Shown here in pieces: positions 46,047 through 56,761 of a stretch of DNA of 64,000 bases. A program made the position numbers and the translations under genes. Under the pieces are notes generated by a model that saw nothing but the letters and a program-made list of their open reading frames with translations, was not told the DNA's origin and did no database searches. Location: contig JADFDG010000005.1 in NCBI GenBank assembly GCA_018262975.1, positions 62,001-126,000 on the forward strand. Reading direction: 5' to 3'. Positions within the stretch are counted from its first letter, which is position 1; each line of letters opens with the position of its first letter. This DNA comes from Gammaproteobacteria bacterium. GTDB taxonomy: Bacteria; Pseudomonadota; Gammaproteobacteria; Pseudomonadales; JADFDG01.

Positions 46047-47884
46047 GAATTCCACTCAACGATCGTCCGGATCGTGCCAGCCTGACTGACCTCAACCTCA
46101 AGAACGGGTAATGCTGTTTTCTGCAGGTAATAACGGGATTCCCAACCCTCTGCCAGCGCCATACGATCAACCGGCAGGTCCGTCACAACGGTCAGTCTGA
46201 CGCGACCGTTGGTCCATGTAGTGCGCTCACGCGTCCACTCACCGGGCTGCAAGCGCCAACGCAGGACGGCGTTCTTGCGGAAGCCGGCAACCCGGTCCTC
46301 CACAACCATACGGCCAACCTCCAGAGCAACCTTGCGCTGGTGTTCCGCGCGCCAACCATCCCGATATCCAACCTCAACCCTATCGGCCACTTCGGTGGTG
46401 ATGAACACCGGCTTGCCAGACACCTTGAGCCAGTCGCCGAACAGGAAGCGACTGATGCGCGGCATCTGGTCCCGACCGTCAAACTGAACGGTGTTGTGCG
46501 ATCCGGTGCCCGGGAAGTAAGACAGCCACTCATCCCCGGCGTTGTAGCTGTAGGAACCGGCGTCACGAAGCACATTCTCACCGTCCAGCCACAAATCAAG
46601 GTGCAGGGCATCAGCCTGACTCGGGCGGAAACGGAAGCGAGGATAGCGCAAAGCGACAAAGGCCCGCCCCCTGTAAAGACAGGCATAACCGCCGTCATCA
46701 AACAGCCGCGTCACAGGAGGCGGCTCAACCTGGTCCGGCACGGGCAAGCCAAGCCAAAGCAAGGGTTCATTCCAGCTACCCGCACCTGACCATGCCGATT
46801 TGCCTGAAAACAGGGTCATGGCTAACTGCACGGATGGCCGGTAGTCGCGGTAATCAGTTACCGACAACGGCAGGAGGCGCGCCCCGTCATTGGCACCGAG
46901 ATTGGGAGCATCCCCGTTATCCCCGCGAGTCATGGCACGCAACCACTTCGTTGCGGCCTGCGCACGCTCATAGAACAGCGCGGAGAAAGCATCCAGCGCA
47001 AGATCCCGGCGCCAGAGTTCGGCCATGGACAAAGTGTCCAGCATCACGCGATGGTAGTTCACCGAGTATTGGCTGAAGCTTCCGTCGGGGGAGATCAGCC
47101 GGGCAATGCGGTTCTCCAGCCAACGGCGCCCCATGGCCTGCCACTTGGCGCCGCGCGAAGCGGGCCGGTGCCTGTAGAGCCAGCTTCCGCCAATGAATAG
47201 CGCCGCCGCCTCGGATGTGCCGTGGTTGTTGTCTTGGGCGACTGCATAGCCAATGGTGGGCGCGATGCGCTGCAAATGAAGATCTATCAAGTCGAGCAGG
47301 CTGTCCGACGGTGACGAATGTTGCCCTAGAAGACGCGCCGCCATGGCCAAATGCATGACACGAATGGATGCTTCCTGGCCGCACTTCCAGTTGGGTCCGA
47401 GATATGGCGGATTGGCCCGGCTCCAATCACAGAGCCACGCGTCCAGACGTTGCAACGCTTCCTTATCTCCGGCCACAGCATGCTGGGCACAAGCAAGCAC
47501 CCAGTCGAAGCGGGACGCTTCCCAAACCACCTTGATGTCGCCAACGCGGCCGTCGAAGTCCGGAATCTGCCACCAAGGTCGGTCCGGTTGCCCTATCGCC
47601 TGACCGAGCAGCACATTGGCATGCCATGCAGGTGGCACTTCGCTAATAGGCAGCTCAAAGACGCCAAAGTAGCGGAGCGATGCATACCAGTTGGCAGGCA
47701 GCGGCGCTCCGCACAACATTTGCGTCATGCGCTGATCAACAAAGAAAGGGCCCTGTGGTACCGGCGCCACAAGGCTCCGCACCGGGTTCACCCCGGTCCT
47801 TACGCCCAAGCGATATGCCAGCACCCGCAAGAGGTTCATCACCCCGAGCAAGTACGCCGTACGCGCCTTTGTAACCAGCAACAT
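46043..47884 (-). CDS. Heparinase II/III family protein (alginate lyase-like fold)
   Basis: A 613-residue protein with an N-terminal alpha/alpha-toroid (WYASLRYFGVFELP; NPPYLGPNWKCGQEASIR; AQDNNHGTSEAAALF) and a C-terminal beta domain (HLDLWLDGENVLRDAGSYSYN; GTGSHNTVQFDGRDQM). N..H and Tyr residues expected for polysaccharide lyase catalysis are present. No signal peptide. Such genes commonly sit next to bi-domain oxidoreductase genes in surface-polysaccharide loci; the polymer target is unknown. Confidence 0.8.
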   Translation of the reverse strand: MLLVTKARTAYLLGVMNLLRVLAYRLGVRTGVNPVRSLVAPVPQGPFFVDQRMTQMLCGAPLPANWYASLRYFGVFELPISEVPPAWHANVLLGQAIGQPDRPWWQIPDFDGRVGDIKVVWEASRFDWVLACAQHAVAGDKEALQRLDAWLCDWSRANPPYLGPNWKCGQEASIRVMHLAMAARLLGQHSSPSDSLLDLIDLHLQRIAPTIGYAVAQDNNHGTSEAAALFIGGSWLYRHRPASRGAKWQAMGRRWLENRIARLISPDGSFSQYSVNYHRVMLDTLSMAELWRRDLALDAFSALFYERAQAATKWLRAMTRGDNGDAPNLGANDGARLLPLSVTDYRDYRPSVQLAMTLFSGKSAWSGAGSWNEPLLWLGLPVPDQVEPPPVTRLFDDGGYACLYRGRAFVALRYPRFRFRPSQADALHLDLWLDGENVLRDAGSYSYNAGDEWLSYFPGTGSHNTVQFDGRDQMPRISRFLFGDWLKVSGKPVFITTEVADRVEVGYRDGWRAEHQRKVALEVGRMVVEDRVAGFRKNAVLRWRLQPGEWTRERTTWTNGRVRLTVVTDLPVDRMALAEGWESRYYLQKTALPVLEVEVSQAGTIRTIVEWNS

Positions 47885-47900
47885 ATAGGGCGCCTGAGGG

Positions 47901-50039
47901 CTACTGGCTTCTCAGAAGCTGAGCAGCCTGAATAGTCACGCTGGCCACCTCAAAGATCTCATCCACCGGAATTGGCGCTGGCTTGCCCTTGGCGACAGCA
48001 TCCAGGAAGGCGGCCGAACAAGCCTCCTGTCCTTTATCCTGCCGCCAAAGATTCATTTTTCCGAAGCCGGGCCAGCCGTAGCCCTTGAGCTTGCGGAAAT
48101 TATCCAATTGCAGAACTCGACCAGCCGCAAATACCTCGACGCGCTCCTTGGGGAAACTCGCAGCGCCGTTCGCAAGATAATGAATGGTGCCAAATGATCC
48201 GTCTGCAAAGCCCAACGTGATGGAAGCCTTGTCCTCGGAAACCTGGACACCCGGAGCATTGCCCATCCGCCGAGCCTGAACAGACACCACCGGCGAACCG
48301 GCGAGATAACGCATCAAATCGATGAAGTGGCAGGCCTCGCCGATGATCCGACCGCCGCCGACTGCGGGATCTTGCGTCCAATGTTCAGAGGGGATAGCCC
48401 CGGCATTCATGGTCATGATGAAGGATTTTGGCTCCTTAACAGCACCAAGCAGTTCCTTCATCTTGACGACCTGCGGCGCAAATCGTCGGTTAAAGCCCAC
48501 CATGAGGTGCCGCGGCGTACTGGTCGCCACCACACGCTGCCACGCGTCCTTTACCAAGCCAAGCTCGTCTTCCGTGATGGCCAAGGGCTTTTCTACGAAC
48601 ACATGCTTTCCAGCCTCAAGCGCCTGCACAACGAATCGGGCGTGAGTATTGTGACGGGTGACAACGGCAACAGTGTTGATATCGGGATCAGCCAGCATGG
48701 CAGCCACATCCGTGGATGCCTGGGCAAATCCAGCCTTTTCGCCGTGAATGACGCCGTTTATGCCGCCGGCTGTCACAATCGTATGGAACTGTGCCCCAGC
48801 CTTCTTGAAGGCCGGAATCAGCATGCGCGATGCGTAGTTACCCGCACCGATAAACCCACAGACAGGCTTGGCAGAATCAAACTGAATACCAGGATTCAGC
48901 GTGACCTGCCGCTGGACCAAGTCAACCGCCGCCGGGTTGTACTGCAGCAAGATACCGAGAGCTTTCTTGTCCGCGGTCAGCACCTCATAAGCATCAGGGG
49001 CGCTATCGAATGCGAAGCGATGCGTAATCAACGGCTTAACGTCCAGGCGGCCATCCGCCATCATGTCAAGCACCGCCTCGAAGTTCCGCTGCTCGGTCCA
49101 GCGTACAAATCCGAAGGGATAATCCTGACCGTGCTCTTCGTAAGCAGGATCGTAACGCCCAGGACCATACGAGCAGGAAACCTGGAATGACAGTTCTTTC
49201 TCGTAAAAATCAGCCCGATTGAGTTCAAGTCCGGTCACACCGACCAGTACAATGCGGCCACGCTTGCGCGACATACGCGCGGCCTGCATAACGGGGTCCG
49301 ATGACGGCGTGGACGCGGTAATGATGACACCATCAACTCCGCGACCACGACTGAACGCCATGCCGGCCGCGATGGGGTCTTCCCCCCTACCGGGATTACA
49401 CGTTTCCGCACCAAACTGGCGCGCCAATGCCAACTTGTGCTCGTCAAAATCGATGGCCAGCACGCGGCAACCTTGAGCACGCAGCAACTGGACGGTCAGC
49501 AGTCCGATAAGACCAGTCCCAGTCACAACAAAGGTTTCTCCCAAGGTGGGCGCAGCCAAGCGAATCCCTTGAAGCCCAATGCTGGCGACGACAGTAAAGG
49601 CCGCACTTTCGTCATCGACCGCATCGGGAATACGTGCACACAAGTTCTTCCCGACCTTTACGACCTCGGAATGAGGACCGTTAGACACGACCCGATCACC
49701 GGGGGTAAATCCAGCTACTTCCCCGCCTACAGCCGAGACAACACCGACATTGCAGTACCCCAATGGCAGCGGCTGGCCCAATTTTGAACGAACAGCGTCA
49801 ACGGTGGCCAACAACCCATCGGTCTGGACCTTCTCCAGAACCATCTTTACCTTCTCGGGCTGCCGCAAGGCCTTATGCGCAAGAGATGCTCGCCCAAATT
49901 CAACAAGCATGCGCTCGGTGCCGGCGGATATTAGCGACGCGGACGAAAATATAGCGAGCTCATGGGAATTGGGAATTGGGCTTGGACTCTCTTGGAGATA
50001 TGTCATACCGCCCCCCAGGTCCTGCAAAATCTGCCTCAT
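47901..50039 (-). CDS. Bi-domain oxidoreductase: zinc-type dehydrogenase plus Gfo/Idh/MocA
   Basis: A 712-residue fusion. Residues 1-350 resemble a medium-chain alcohol dehydrogenase (PGDRVVSNGPHSEVV; FVVTGTGLIGLLTVQLLRAQG). Residues 385-712 are a Gfo/Idh/MocA oxidoreductase (VCGFIGAGNYASRMLIPAFKKAG; HVFVEKPLAI). Found in many polysaccharide clusters, where it is thought to modify an activated sugar acid; the reaction is not settled. G+C is lower than in the flanking chromosome. One base separates it from the upstream acetyltransferase gene. Confidence 0.82.
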   Translation of the reverse strand: MRQILQDLGGGMTYLQESPSPIPNSHELAIFSSASLISAGTERMLVEFGRASLAHKALRQPEKVKMVLEKVQTDGLLATVDAVRSKLGQPLPLGYCNVGVVSAVGGEVAGFTPGDRVVSNGPHSEVVKVGKNLCARIPDAVDDESAAFTVVASIGLQGIRLAAPTLGETFVVTGTGLIGLLTVQLLRAQGCRVLAIDFDEHKLALARQFGAETCNPGRGEDPIAAGMAFSRGRGVDGVIITASTPSSDPVMQAARMSRKRGRIVLVGVTGLELNRADFYEKELSFQVSCSYGPGRYDPAYEEHGQDYPFGFVRWTEQRNFEAVLDMMADGRLDVKPLITHRFAFDSAPDAYEVLTADKKALGILLQYNPAAVDLVQRQVTLNPGIQFDSAKPVCGFIGAGNYASRMLIPAFKKAGAQFHTIVTAGGINGVIHGEKAGFAQASTDVAAMLADPDINTVAVVTRHNTHARFVVQALEAGKHVFVEKPLAITEDELGLVKDAWQRVVATSTPRHLMVGFNRRFAPQVVKMKELLGAVKEPKSFIMTMNAGAIPSEHWTQDPAVGGGRIIGEACHFIDLMRYLAGSPVVSVQARRMGNAPGVQVSEDKASITLGFADGSFGTIHYLANGAASFPKERVEVFAAGRVLQLDNFRKLKGYGWPGFGKMNLWRQDKGQEACSAAFLDAVAKGKPAPIPVDEIFEVASVTIQAAQLLRSQ

Positions 50040-50040
50040 C

Positions 50041-50553
50041 TTAATCTCGCTCTCGAATCACTTTTGCCGGAACACCCGCCACGATCACAAAGGGAGGAAC
50101 ATTTCGAGTCACCACACTACCTGCCGCCACGACCGCTCCTTCGCCAATGGAAACCCCTGGCAAAATTACACAATGTGCGCCAATCCAAACATCGGAAGCG
50201 ATGCGCACCGCCCCCCGTAAGTGGCCGGCACCAAATATTCTACCCCTAGTGGCCGGAACCACATGATTCGACGAAAGGATCTGCGTGTAGTAGCCAACCA
50301 AAGTTCGATCACCGATCGTCACGCCCCCATCAGTTGTGATTAGGACCCCCAAAGCCAGATCCACATCATCACCGAGCTGCAGATTGCGGCCAGTACAAAC
50401 CCAGACCCCAGGGTAATACACCACCCGCCTGCCAACCCGCGCGCCCAGCAGGCGTAGAAAGGCGGACTTAAGCGAATTCAATGCCCTATACCGCGGCAAA
50501 GAGAAAATGGCTCTCATAACCATCTCGAAGGTGACTACCAGAAAGTACTTCAT
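50041..50553 (-). CDS. Hexapeptide-repeat O-acetyltransferase (WcaF/maltose-acetyltransferase-like)
   Basis: A 170-residue left-handed beta-helix acyltransferase ([70 protein letters not shown]) with the catalytic-type His in SSNHVVPA. Likely acetylates a sugar residue of the surface glycan. Low G+C. ATGA overlap with the gene upstream. Confidence 0.82.
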   Translation of the reverse strand: MKYFLVVTFEMVMRAIFSLPRYRALNSLKSAFLRLLGARVGRRVVYYPGVWVCTGRNLQLGDDVDLALGVLITTDGGVTIGDRTLVGYYTQILSSNHVVPATRGRIFGAGHLRGAVRIASDVWIGAHCVILPGVSIGEGAVVAAGSVVTRNVPPFVIVAGVPAKVIRERD

Positions 50554-51683
50554 TTCGCCGCCCTAAGATTCTTCCAAATACCTGCCGCCCGTTGCTTCTG
50601 GCTGGGCAATCGATCGAGATTTTCCCTTCCAACCATAAGCATGCGCATTACATCCGCGCTCGGAGCCGAGATTATTGACTCAATTGCACTGACCACAGAC
50701 GGAACACTATGGGGGTCACAGTAGAGGGCGCTCTCCCGACAGATTTCCCGGGCGAAATCACGATCAGAGCAGATTAGGACGGTCGACGTTCGCCAAGCCT
50801 CCATATAGTTATTCGAATAGCTCTCGAGATCGGACAGACTAATAAGGACCGAGCATCGCGCGTACAGACCGCCTATGGCTTCCGGACCAACTGAACCAAT
50901 AAAGTCAAAGCAGTCATCAAGAATCCCGCTATCGATTACCGAATGCTTCTCTACCGCCTTCAAGCACCGCAAGAAATCCCGGCGAGAAAAGCTGCAAACA
51001 AACCGCACACGACTACCATTACGGCGCAAGAGCTCAGCAACCTCATACAGGCGCCACGTGTTTTTATGGTACGCAACCCCACTTAATACCAATACCTCCA
51101 AAATGTTGCCGGCCACAGGCCGACGATCTGACGGAGCGATATCGGGTATAAATTCACTTGGAGATGGCGGCGAGACAAATATCTCCACATCTGCACCTAA
51201 GACCGACAACAATCTTTTCCGCATCACCTCCGTCTCGCAAAGGATTGTTGTAGCCCGCCTAAGTCGCGAGATCCTTACAAAGTTCCACAGCCTCTTTTTA
51301 AGTCTCTCAATCCGAGGAACATATGACCAGTATGGGCTATCCTCATAGCAAATAATCGGATACGCGACACTTACGACAGCGCGAACACCGTTAGTCACGG
51401 GCATGCCTGCTCCAAAAAACGTGTAGATGCTCTCGACTTGGTACTTTCGCAACAGGCGAGGAAATTGAACATACTCAAACAGGGCTCGCCCAATAAGGCC
51501 ATTTGGCACGACCCCTACAACACTGAACTCACCATCACACAGTCTTTGAGCGATCGCAGCACTTACTACTAAGTGGACATCTACCGAATTGTGAAGCTCC
51601 TCCTTGCTTACCGAAAGAAAGTTGGACGCGAGTTGAAGGCCGCCTCCAGATTTGATCGCCGATAGATCAATTAAGTAAGACAC
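50550..51683 (-). CDS. Glycosyltransferase family 1/4 protein
   Basis: A 377-residue GT-B-like protein. [25 protein letters not shown] and [17 protein letters not shown] (the donor-binding E-x7-E-like region) suggest a GT4-type enzyme, although the N-terminal part is poorly conserved. The donor and acceptor are unknown. Low G+C and many rare codons set it apart from genes outside the block. Confidence 0.75.
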   Translation of the reverse strand: MSYLIDLSAIKSGGGLQLASNFLSVSKEELHNSVDVHLVVSAAIAQRLCDGEFSVVGVVPNGLIGRALFEYVQFPRLLRKYQVESIYTFFGAGMPVTNGVRAVVSVAYPIICYEDSPYWSYVPRIERLKKRLWNFVRISRLRRATTILCETEVMRKRLLSVLGADVEIFVSPPSPSEFIPDIAPSDRRPVAGNILEVLVLSGVAYHKNTWRLYEVAELLRRNGSRVRFVCSFSRRDFLRCLKAVEKHSVIDSGILDDCFDFIGSVGPEAIGGLYARCSVLISLSDLESYSNNYMEAWRTSTVLICSDRDFAREICRESALYCDPHSVPSVVSAIESIISAPSADVMRMLMVGRENLDRLPSQKQRAAGIWKNLRAAK

Positions 51684-51990
51684 GCGAACCTCACAGATAA
51701 TCCAAGTAAATTGGCACGTCCCTCAACGAAGGGCGCGAGCGAGCTACAACCCGCACACCCACTCGATCGGCGCCACCTCCCTATTCGCGATGCAGCTCCT
51801 CGCCGACCCAATCGCCTCACCTGCGTCTTGTCACACATCACATCGACTCATCAATCCCACCTTGGGCTCGACAAACTGAGCGCTGAAACTCATAGCGCCT
51901 TGATATGCGATGCCTTTACTAGCGCGCCCCAATAAACCATAGGGGATTCCATGGATGACTCGAATAGAAAGTAGACATAGGACAACTTCT
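51684..51990. other. 307-bp non-coding gap in the polysaccharide operon
   Basis: Short frames here have no recognisable protein features. The region is lower in G+C and holds no REP, clear promoter or terminator; possibly a remnant of a lost gene or an internal leader for the downstream half of the operon. Confidence 0.4.
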
Positions 51991-53256
51991 CTAACGTTGG
52001 CCGGGATACCCCCCCTGCGTCGACCATGCAAACTTGTGAAAGACGTATACCGCAAGCATCGGAACGTTTTGGATTACGCCAAAGAGAAATAGCGACGTAA
52101 CCCCGTCTCGATACACCTGAATAAACGACACCATTACTGCCAAATAGACATACATTGCGACCGATCGGCTGCCACCCGACAGCGCCAAGCAGAACCAGCG
52201 AGTAAGTACCCAAGCCAACACAAAGGGAATAAGGACAATTCCAACATACCCGAAGTTTACATAGGCCTCTCCCAAGTACGTAATAATCCGACCCTCTTTA
52301 TCATAGGGACGATCCTGTGTTGCCATGGCGATGGTGTGATCGCCGAGCCCCGGTTTGTCCGGCCAGATTGCCCTAGGAATAAATAGGGTAATAGCACTCA
52401 AATAGGTTTCACCGAAATATCTAGTCCCAAACTCATCGGAAAGGGTCAATGCTCCGGCGAACTGATCAAGGAAGGTTGATTTGGCCTGGGCATCTTGCTC
52501 CACAAGCAGAAACGCCTGTCGTATACGGTGACTAATTTCCTGGGCATCGCCTGCCTGATATGCCATCCCGATATATTTTAGTTGCGGGAACAGCAGGACA
52601 AGTAGGAGTCCAATCAAGGCAACCCTTTGATTCGGCCATCGCAGGTTTCGTTGCGCCAAATACGATGACATGAGAAAAATCATCGGCAGCACCATCATGA
52701 AGCGATGATAGCCTTGGAGTGAGACCACAATCAGCAAGGCCCCGAGACCAACAAGAAGATACCAGCGAAATCCCCACACATGTATTGCAAGACATAGCGC
52801 CCCGATAGGCCACATTGAAAAGACCTTATAGAGCTGCTCCCCCGCGCCGAAAATTTCCGCGCTATTCCGCGTAAGCAGAAAGAATGGCATACCCGCCAAT
52901 AGGAAAAAGACGACTATGTAGAGCACCTTTCGCGGATTCAACTCAAGCCGCGAAACCTTGGCCCTCGGCCTACTAGGCGCGCATAGCACCCCCAACCCAA
53001 ACAAAATTAGCGCAATATCCGCAACAATAATCGCCCGAGCAATCTCCCCGCTGTCGATCATCCTGAACGCAAGAACGTCGCCATATAGCGGCACATCACC
53101 CAGCGCCAAACCAACCAGCCGTATTGAGAAGGCGTATACATGGAAGAACAGATAGACAGTCGCCGGATGAGCAAACGTCAACCTTCGATATAGCAGCGCC
53201 AAAAATGCCCCGACGCAGACGACGTCGAGAATCACAAGCCCAAAAAGGTCGTCCAT
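51991..53256 (-). CDS. wzy: O-antigen/oligosaccharide repeat-unit polymerase (Wzy-like)
   Basis: A 421-residue inner-membrane protein with about ten to eleven hydrophobic helices and a long periplasmic loop (about residues 260-345, with SDEFGTRYFGETYLSAITLFIPRAIWPDKPG), the pattern of Wzy polymerases that join undecaprenyl-linked repeat units. The sequence between genes for a Wzx flippase and glycosyltransferases supports this. Low G+C, as usual for wzy. Confidence 0.75.
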   Translation of the reverse strand: MDDLFGLVILDVVCVGAFLALLYRRLTFAHPATVYLFFHVYAFSIRLVGLALGDVPLYGDVLAFRMIDSGEIARAIIVADIALILFGLGVLCAPSRPRAKVSRLELNPRKVLYIVVFFLLAGMPFFLLTRNSAEIFGAGEQLYKVFSMWPIGALCLAIHVWGFRWYLLVGLGALLIVVSLQGYHRFMMVLPMIFLMSSYLAQRNLRWPNQRVALIGLLLVLLFPQLKYIGMAYQAGDAQEISHRIRQAFLLVEQDAQAKSTFLDQFAGALTLSDEFGTRYFGETYLSAITLFIPRAIWPDKPGLGDHTIAMATQDRPYDKEGRIITYLGEAYVNFGYVGIVLIPFVLAWVLTRWFCLALSGGSRSVAMYVYLAVMVSFIQVYRDGVTSLFLFGVIQNVPMLAVYVFHKFAWSTQGGYPGQR

Positions 53257-53270
53257 GCACTAATCACCAG

Positions 53271-54395
53271 CTATTTCAATTGACGCAAAATCATCTCGGC
53301 GCGAATCTGGCAAACGGATGTATGCCGCTCAAACAAATACCAGACCAGATAACCGGCGGCTATAGCGCACAGAAGAGCAGACGCAAACAGCAGTAGCGCA
53401 GGCATACCAAACTGTTGCCGCGCCCCACCCGTAGCAGCCCCAACAACAAGCACAACTAGTGGCAAATGGGTTGCGTATAGCGAATAGGAAATCTTCGCGA
53501 AGAAAGTCGAGATTCGAGAAAGCCCATGCAACGGCAGCGGCCGATCTACAGCCGCATGTATCAGCAGGGAAAATGCAATGGCAACACATACATCCATCCA
53601 AATCGATGGGGCAGCCTTTACGGAAAGGGTTATTGCGCCAAGAAAGGTCGTCATCGCCAAAAGAATATATTTAGACGAAGCGTGACCACGCGAGTTGAGC
53701 CCAGGTCTACCCCTTAGGTGCGCGACGAGGGCGCCCATGGCCCAAATGCCGAAATAGCCCGCCCCCTGCAGCCCGGACAGCCCTACAAAGCCAAGCAGAG
53801 CCAGAAGCGACGGCCAAAGTAACCGCCCGTTTCGAATCGAAAGTGGATACAGTATCGCTGGAAATAGAATGTAGAACCAAAATTCGTACGCCAAACTCCA
53901 TAGCGCGCCATTTGAACCAAATGTCTGCACTATGATCGACTGAAGAAAAAAGATGTTCCCTAATAGTACATCTGGAGCCAAGCGCCCACTGACGTCAAAG
54001 TTAATTAGCGCGCCACTTGATTGGCCGGCATACAGAGATTCCGCAACACCCGTGGATATGCCAACATAATCCAGAATAAGGGTGAGCGCGAGCGCGGGCA
54101 GCAAGACAATGGAAAGCCGGATATAGCGACGAAGTATGTATGAGCGGAAATTCCAAGATCCCCTCCGCATAGAAAATATCGCACTTCCCCCAACCAAATA
54201 CCCACTCAAAACAAAGAATACGATTACTGCCTGATGGCCGAGCGCGGTCACGAAATAGAAGGCTAACTGAAGAGTCCCACCCCCATCCCAAGGCTCAAAG
54301 ATGAGCGCCCTCAGGTGCCCTGCGACCACAAGAAGTGCCGCCATCCCCCTAATCAAATCCAGGACATCATCATGCCTAGATCCAGCATCGCTCAT
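53271..54395 (-). CDS. Acyltransferase family 3 (OafA/NodX-like) membrane protein
   Basis: A 374-residue protein with about ten membrane helices. LDLIRGMAALLVVAGHLRAL contains the conserved R and H of this family, followed by IVFFVLSGYLVGG and SLAYEFWFYILFPA. It would O-acylate a glycan residue using a cytoplasmic acyl-CoA. Low G+C. ATGA overlap with the upstream glycosyltransferase gene. Confidence 0.85.
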   Translation of the reverse strand: MSDAGSRHDDVLDLIRGMAALLVVAGHLRALIFEPWDGGGTLQLAFYFVTALGHQAVIVFFVLSGYLVGGSAIFSMRRGSWNFRSYILRRYIRLSIVLLPALALTLILDYVGISTGVAESLYAGQSSGALINFDVSGRLAPDVLLGNIFFLQSIIVQTFGSNGALWSLAYEFWFYILFPAILYPLSIRNGRLLWPSLLALLGFVGLSGLQGAGYFGIWAMGALVAHLRGRPGLNSRGHASSKYILLAMTTFLGAITLSVKAAPSIWMDVCVAIAFSLLIHAAVDRPLPLHGLSRISTFFAKISYSLYATHLPLVVLVVGAATGGARQQFGMPALLLFASALLCAIAAGYLVWYLFERHTSVCQIRAEMILRQLK

Positions 54396-55573
54396 GAGTT
54401 TATCTCCCAGAAGATCTTCTCCGAGCGCTCAAAGCAAAACTGCTTTGCTGTCTCATAGGCTCGAGATGACATCTGCTTGAGGAGATCTTCATTAGCCAAG
54501 AGCTTTTCCAGGCTCGAGGCAATCTCGGGTGCCGATCTGGCTGAAACAACAAACCCGTTCTCACTATCCCGAACAACCTCTCCACAATTCCTAGTTGCAA
54601 TCACGGGAAGTCCGAACGACATTGCCTCAAGCTGTACCTGCCCAAACCCATCAGAAAGGCTTGGAAACACCAACACATGGGCTTCAAGGTATTGCTCAGT
54701 CAACTGCCTCCTATTGATGTGCCCGAGGAGCGTAACTTTCCACCCCCTAGCGGCCATGAACTCTGGCGAGATATGTACCGCACCTGCCGCGACAAATTCA
54801 TATCTATCCCTTAGCAGCTTTTCAGCCTCAGCAAAATATTGAAATCCCTTTGCAAGGCATACGCTGCCTACGAACAATACCCTTGGCTTTTGTCCTTGCT
54901 TTGGCGGAACCAGAGTTCTAGTCGACTCTGGCATCTGCACACTTAGCGGAAGGATGGCAACCTTCTCTGGTCGCACGCCTCGACTAACGATCGCCGCTTT
55001 CGAATGCTCGGAGTTCACAATAATCGAATCAGCCTCCTCCCATTCAGCGTGGAGTCGGTCAATGTACCTTGCGTTAGGCAACATCACCGTCGGTTCCGCG
55101 CCAGGCCACATATCTGACTCTTCTTGACGCATTTCATACCAAGCAATGCCCGGATCGATTTGGCCGTACACAGCCCTTGCGCCCACGCTGTGGGCCAAGC
55201 GGATAACCTCTAGCCCTGCACAGGTATATGCAAAGACCGTATCTCCATCATCGATCCCAACGGAAGAAATTCTGCGGCTTGCCCAGTCTCCAAATGATCG
55301 CCCCTCGTAGCACCAAGCATCAAACCTAGTAAAGCGCCGTAATGCTATCCGTTGGGCTATCGAATAGACATTTCGAGACATCACTCGAGCACCCACCAGC
55401 TCACTATTGAATCTACTCTTCATCCTATACAACGGGCCCGGCAAATCAACGCGATTTGCCCACGGGATCCACATGTCGGTGGAAAGAGACTTCAGCAGTG
55501 ACTTCTTGTGTAGTAGGCGTGGTATCAGGTATGACTCACGCGCACCAATTTGAGTTGCATGCCAGCCCATCAC
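54392..55573 (-). CDS. Glycosyltransferase family 4
   Basis: A 393-residue GT4 enzyme: RVLFVGSVCLAKGFQYFAEAEKLL and LVFPSLSDGFGQVQLEAMSFGLPVIAT (donor-binding EX7E region) are clear. It adds one sugar of the repeat unit. Low G+C. It overlaps the flippase gene by four bases. Confidence 0.87.
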   Translation of the reverse strand: MMGWHATQIGARESYLIPRLLHKKSLLKSLSTDMWIPWANRVDLPGPLYRMKSRFNSELVGARVMSRNVYSIAQRIALRRFTRFDAWCYEGRSFGDWASRRISSVGIDDGDTVFAYTCAGLEVIRLAHSVGARAVYGQIDPGIAWYEMRQEESDMWPGAEPTVMLPNARYIDRLHAEWEEADSIIVNSEHSKAAIVSRGVRPEKVAILPLSVQMPESTRTLVPPKQGQKPRVLFVGSVCLAKGFQYFAEAEKLLRDRYEFVAAGAVHISPEFMAARGWKVTLLGHINRRQLTEQYLEAHVLVFPSLSDGFGQVQLEAMSFGLPVIATRNCGEVVRDSENGFVVSARSAPEIASSLEKLLANEDLLKQMSSRAYETAKQFCFERSEKIFWEINS

Positions 55574-56751
55574 AATCGCGCCCCATTTATCCGGGCCTCT
55601 ATTTTGTCTATAACCAGCAAGAGAATGAGGCCAAAGATTCCAGAAGCCGCATAGAGGTACAAAAATTCTGCCAAACCAACGTCAAGGAGGCGCGACACTA
55701 TTGTCATAGAGACAACCAGAATTACGAACGCCATCTCCCCATATAGAACGGCAACACTCCTACCAATAATCTTCATCAGCCTCACAAGGACAACCCGGAA
55801 GTTAGACACAACCCCAACCAACGCAACCGCCGATGAAATATCAACCATTGGCAAATACTTATCTCCGAGCACCAATTCAACAACTACTGGGACGACTGCG
55901 GTCATTAGCAATGCCACGACTATTAGCACTAAAGCCAATTTCGAGAGTAGGAAGGCATAGGTCTCAATGTTGGGATCAACATCACCTACAAGCTTGGAGA
56001 GTAGCAGCGTTGCGGTAGCTTGGCCGACTACAGCCAAAGGAGCACCGATGATGGTCATTCCGACTAGGTAGTGCGCCACTTCAGAACTCGAAAACAAAAG
56101 AGATGCCGCGACCCTATCAAACTGCGAAGCAAGAACACCTACCACAGCAGCAAGGCTTATCACGCGCCACCTATGCCACTCAACCTGTACTGGCTCAGCC
56201 AACTCGTTGCGGCCGGTGCCACCAACAACCAGCGCCGCATACAGAATAAGGTTAGATGCGAGGTTGGCGGCCAGCAGCCATTCGACAGAGAAATCGCCTA
56301 GCGACCAAAGCACTGCTAGGCCTACCATGTAGCCAACCGGCTGAATTAATTTATAGACCGAAAGCACATGCACCTTGCCTAGCAGGGTAATCTGCGCAAT
56401 CTTCACTGCGGAATAGAAATTCAATGGCACAAATAGCAGGGCGTACCAAAGGAATCTTGACAATCCATCTATCGCGAGAATCGCGCACAGTGCGAGAAAA
56501 GTCACAATGCAAAGAAGCACAACGTCGCGACGCAAGAATGGAAATCTGGAAGGTTTTCGCCCTGAAAGATAATAATCGACATGCCCAGTCAAGAAAGCCC
56601 CAGACAAAAGAGTTACCCATATGAGCACCTCGCCAAACACACCCCGATCCTCCACCGAAGCGCATCTCGCGACCAGAATTCCCCCAGCAAATCCCAACCC
56701 AGTAATTATTGCGTTAGAGGTTAGGAGACTTGCCATTCTTAATCGCGACAT
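55570..56751 (-). CDS. wzx: Oligosaccharide flippase (Wzx-like)
   Basis: A 393-residue polytopic protein with about twelve helices, of the MOP/polysaccharide-synthase fold (NAIITGLGFAGGILVARCASVEDRG at the N-terminus; FDRVAASLLFSSSEVAHYLVGM in the middle). It moves the lipid-linked unit across the inner membrane. ATG 56751 is preferred to 56778 because GAGGG precedes it and the longer version overlaps wecC. Low G+C. Confidence 0.8.
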   Translation of the reverse strand: MSRLRMASLLTSNAIITGLGFAGGILVARCASVEDRGVFGEVLIWVTLLSGAFLTGHVDYYLSGRKPSRFPFLRRDVVLLCIVTFLALCAILAIDGLSRFLWYALLFVPLNFYSAVKIAQITLLGKVHVLSVYKLIQPVGYMVGLAVLWSLGDFSVEWLLAANLASNLILYAALVVGGTGRNELAEPVQVEWHRWRVISLAAVVGVLASQFDRVAASLLFSSSEVAHYLVGMTIIGAPLAVVGQATATLLLSKLVGDVDPNIETYAFLLSKLALVLIVVALLMTAVVPVVVELVLGDKYLPMVDISSAVALVGVVSNFRVVLVRLMKIIGRSVAVLYGEMAFVILVVSMTIVSRLLDVGLAEFLYLYAASGIFGLILLLVIDKIEARINGARL

Positions 56752-56761
56752 CGAGATGCCC

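Noticed and set aside
51711-52055. Short frames in the gap upstream of wzy's end
   Set aside because: 74-codon frames on both strands without ribosome sites or similarity to anything recognisable.
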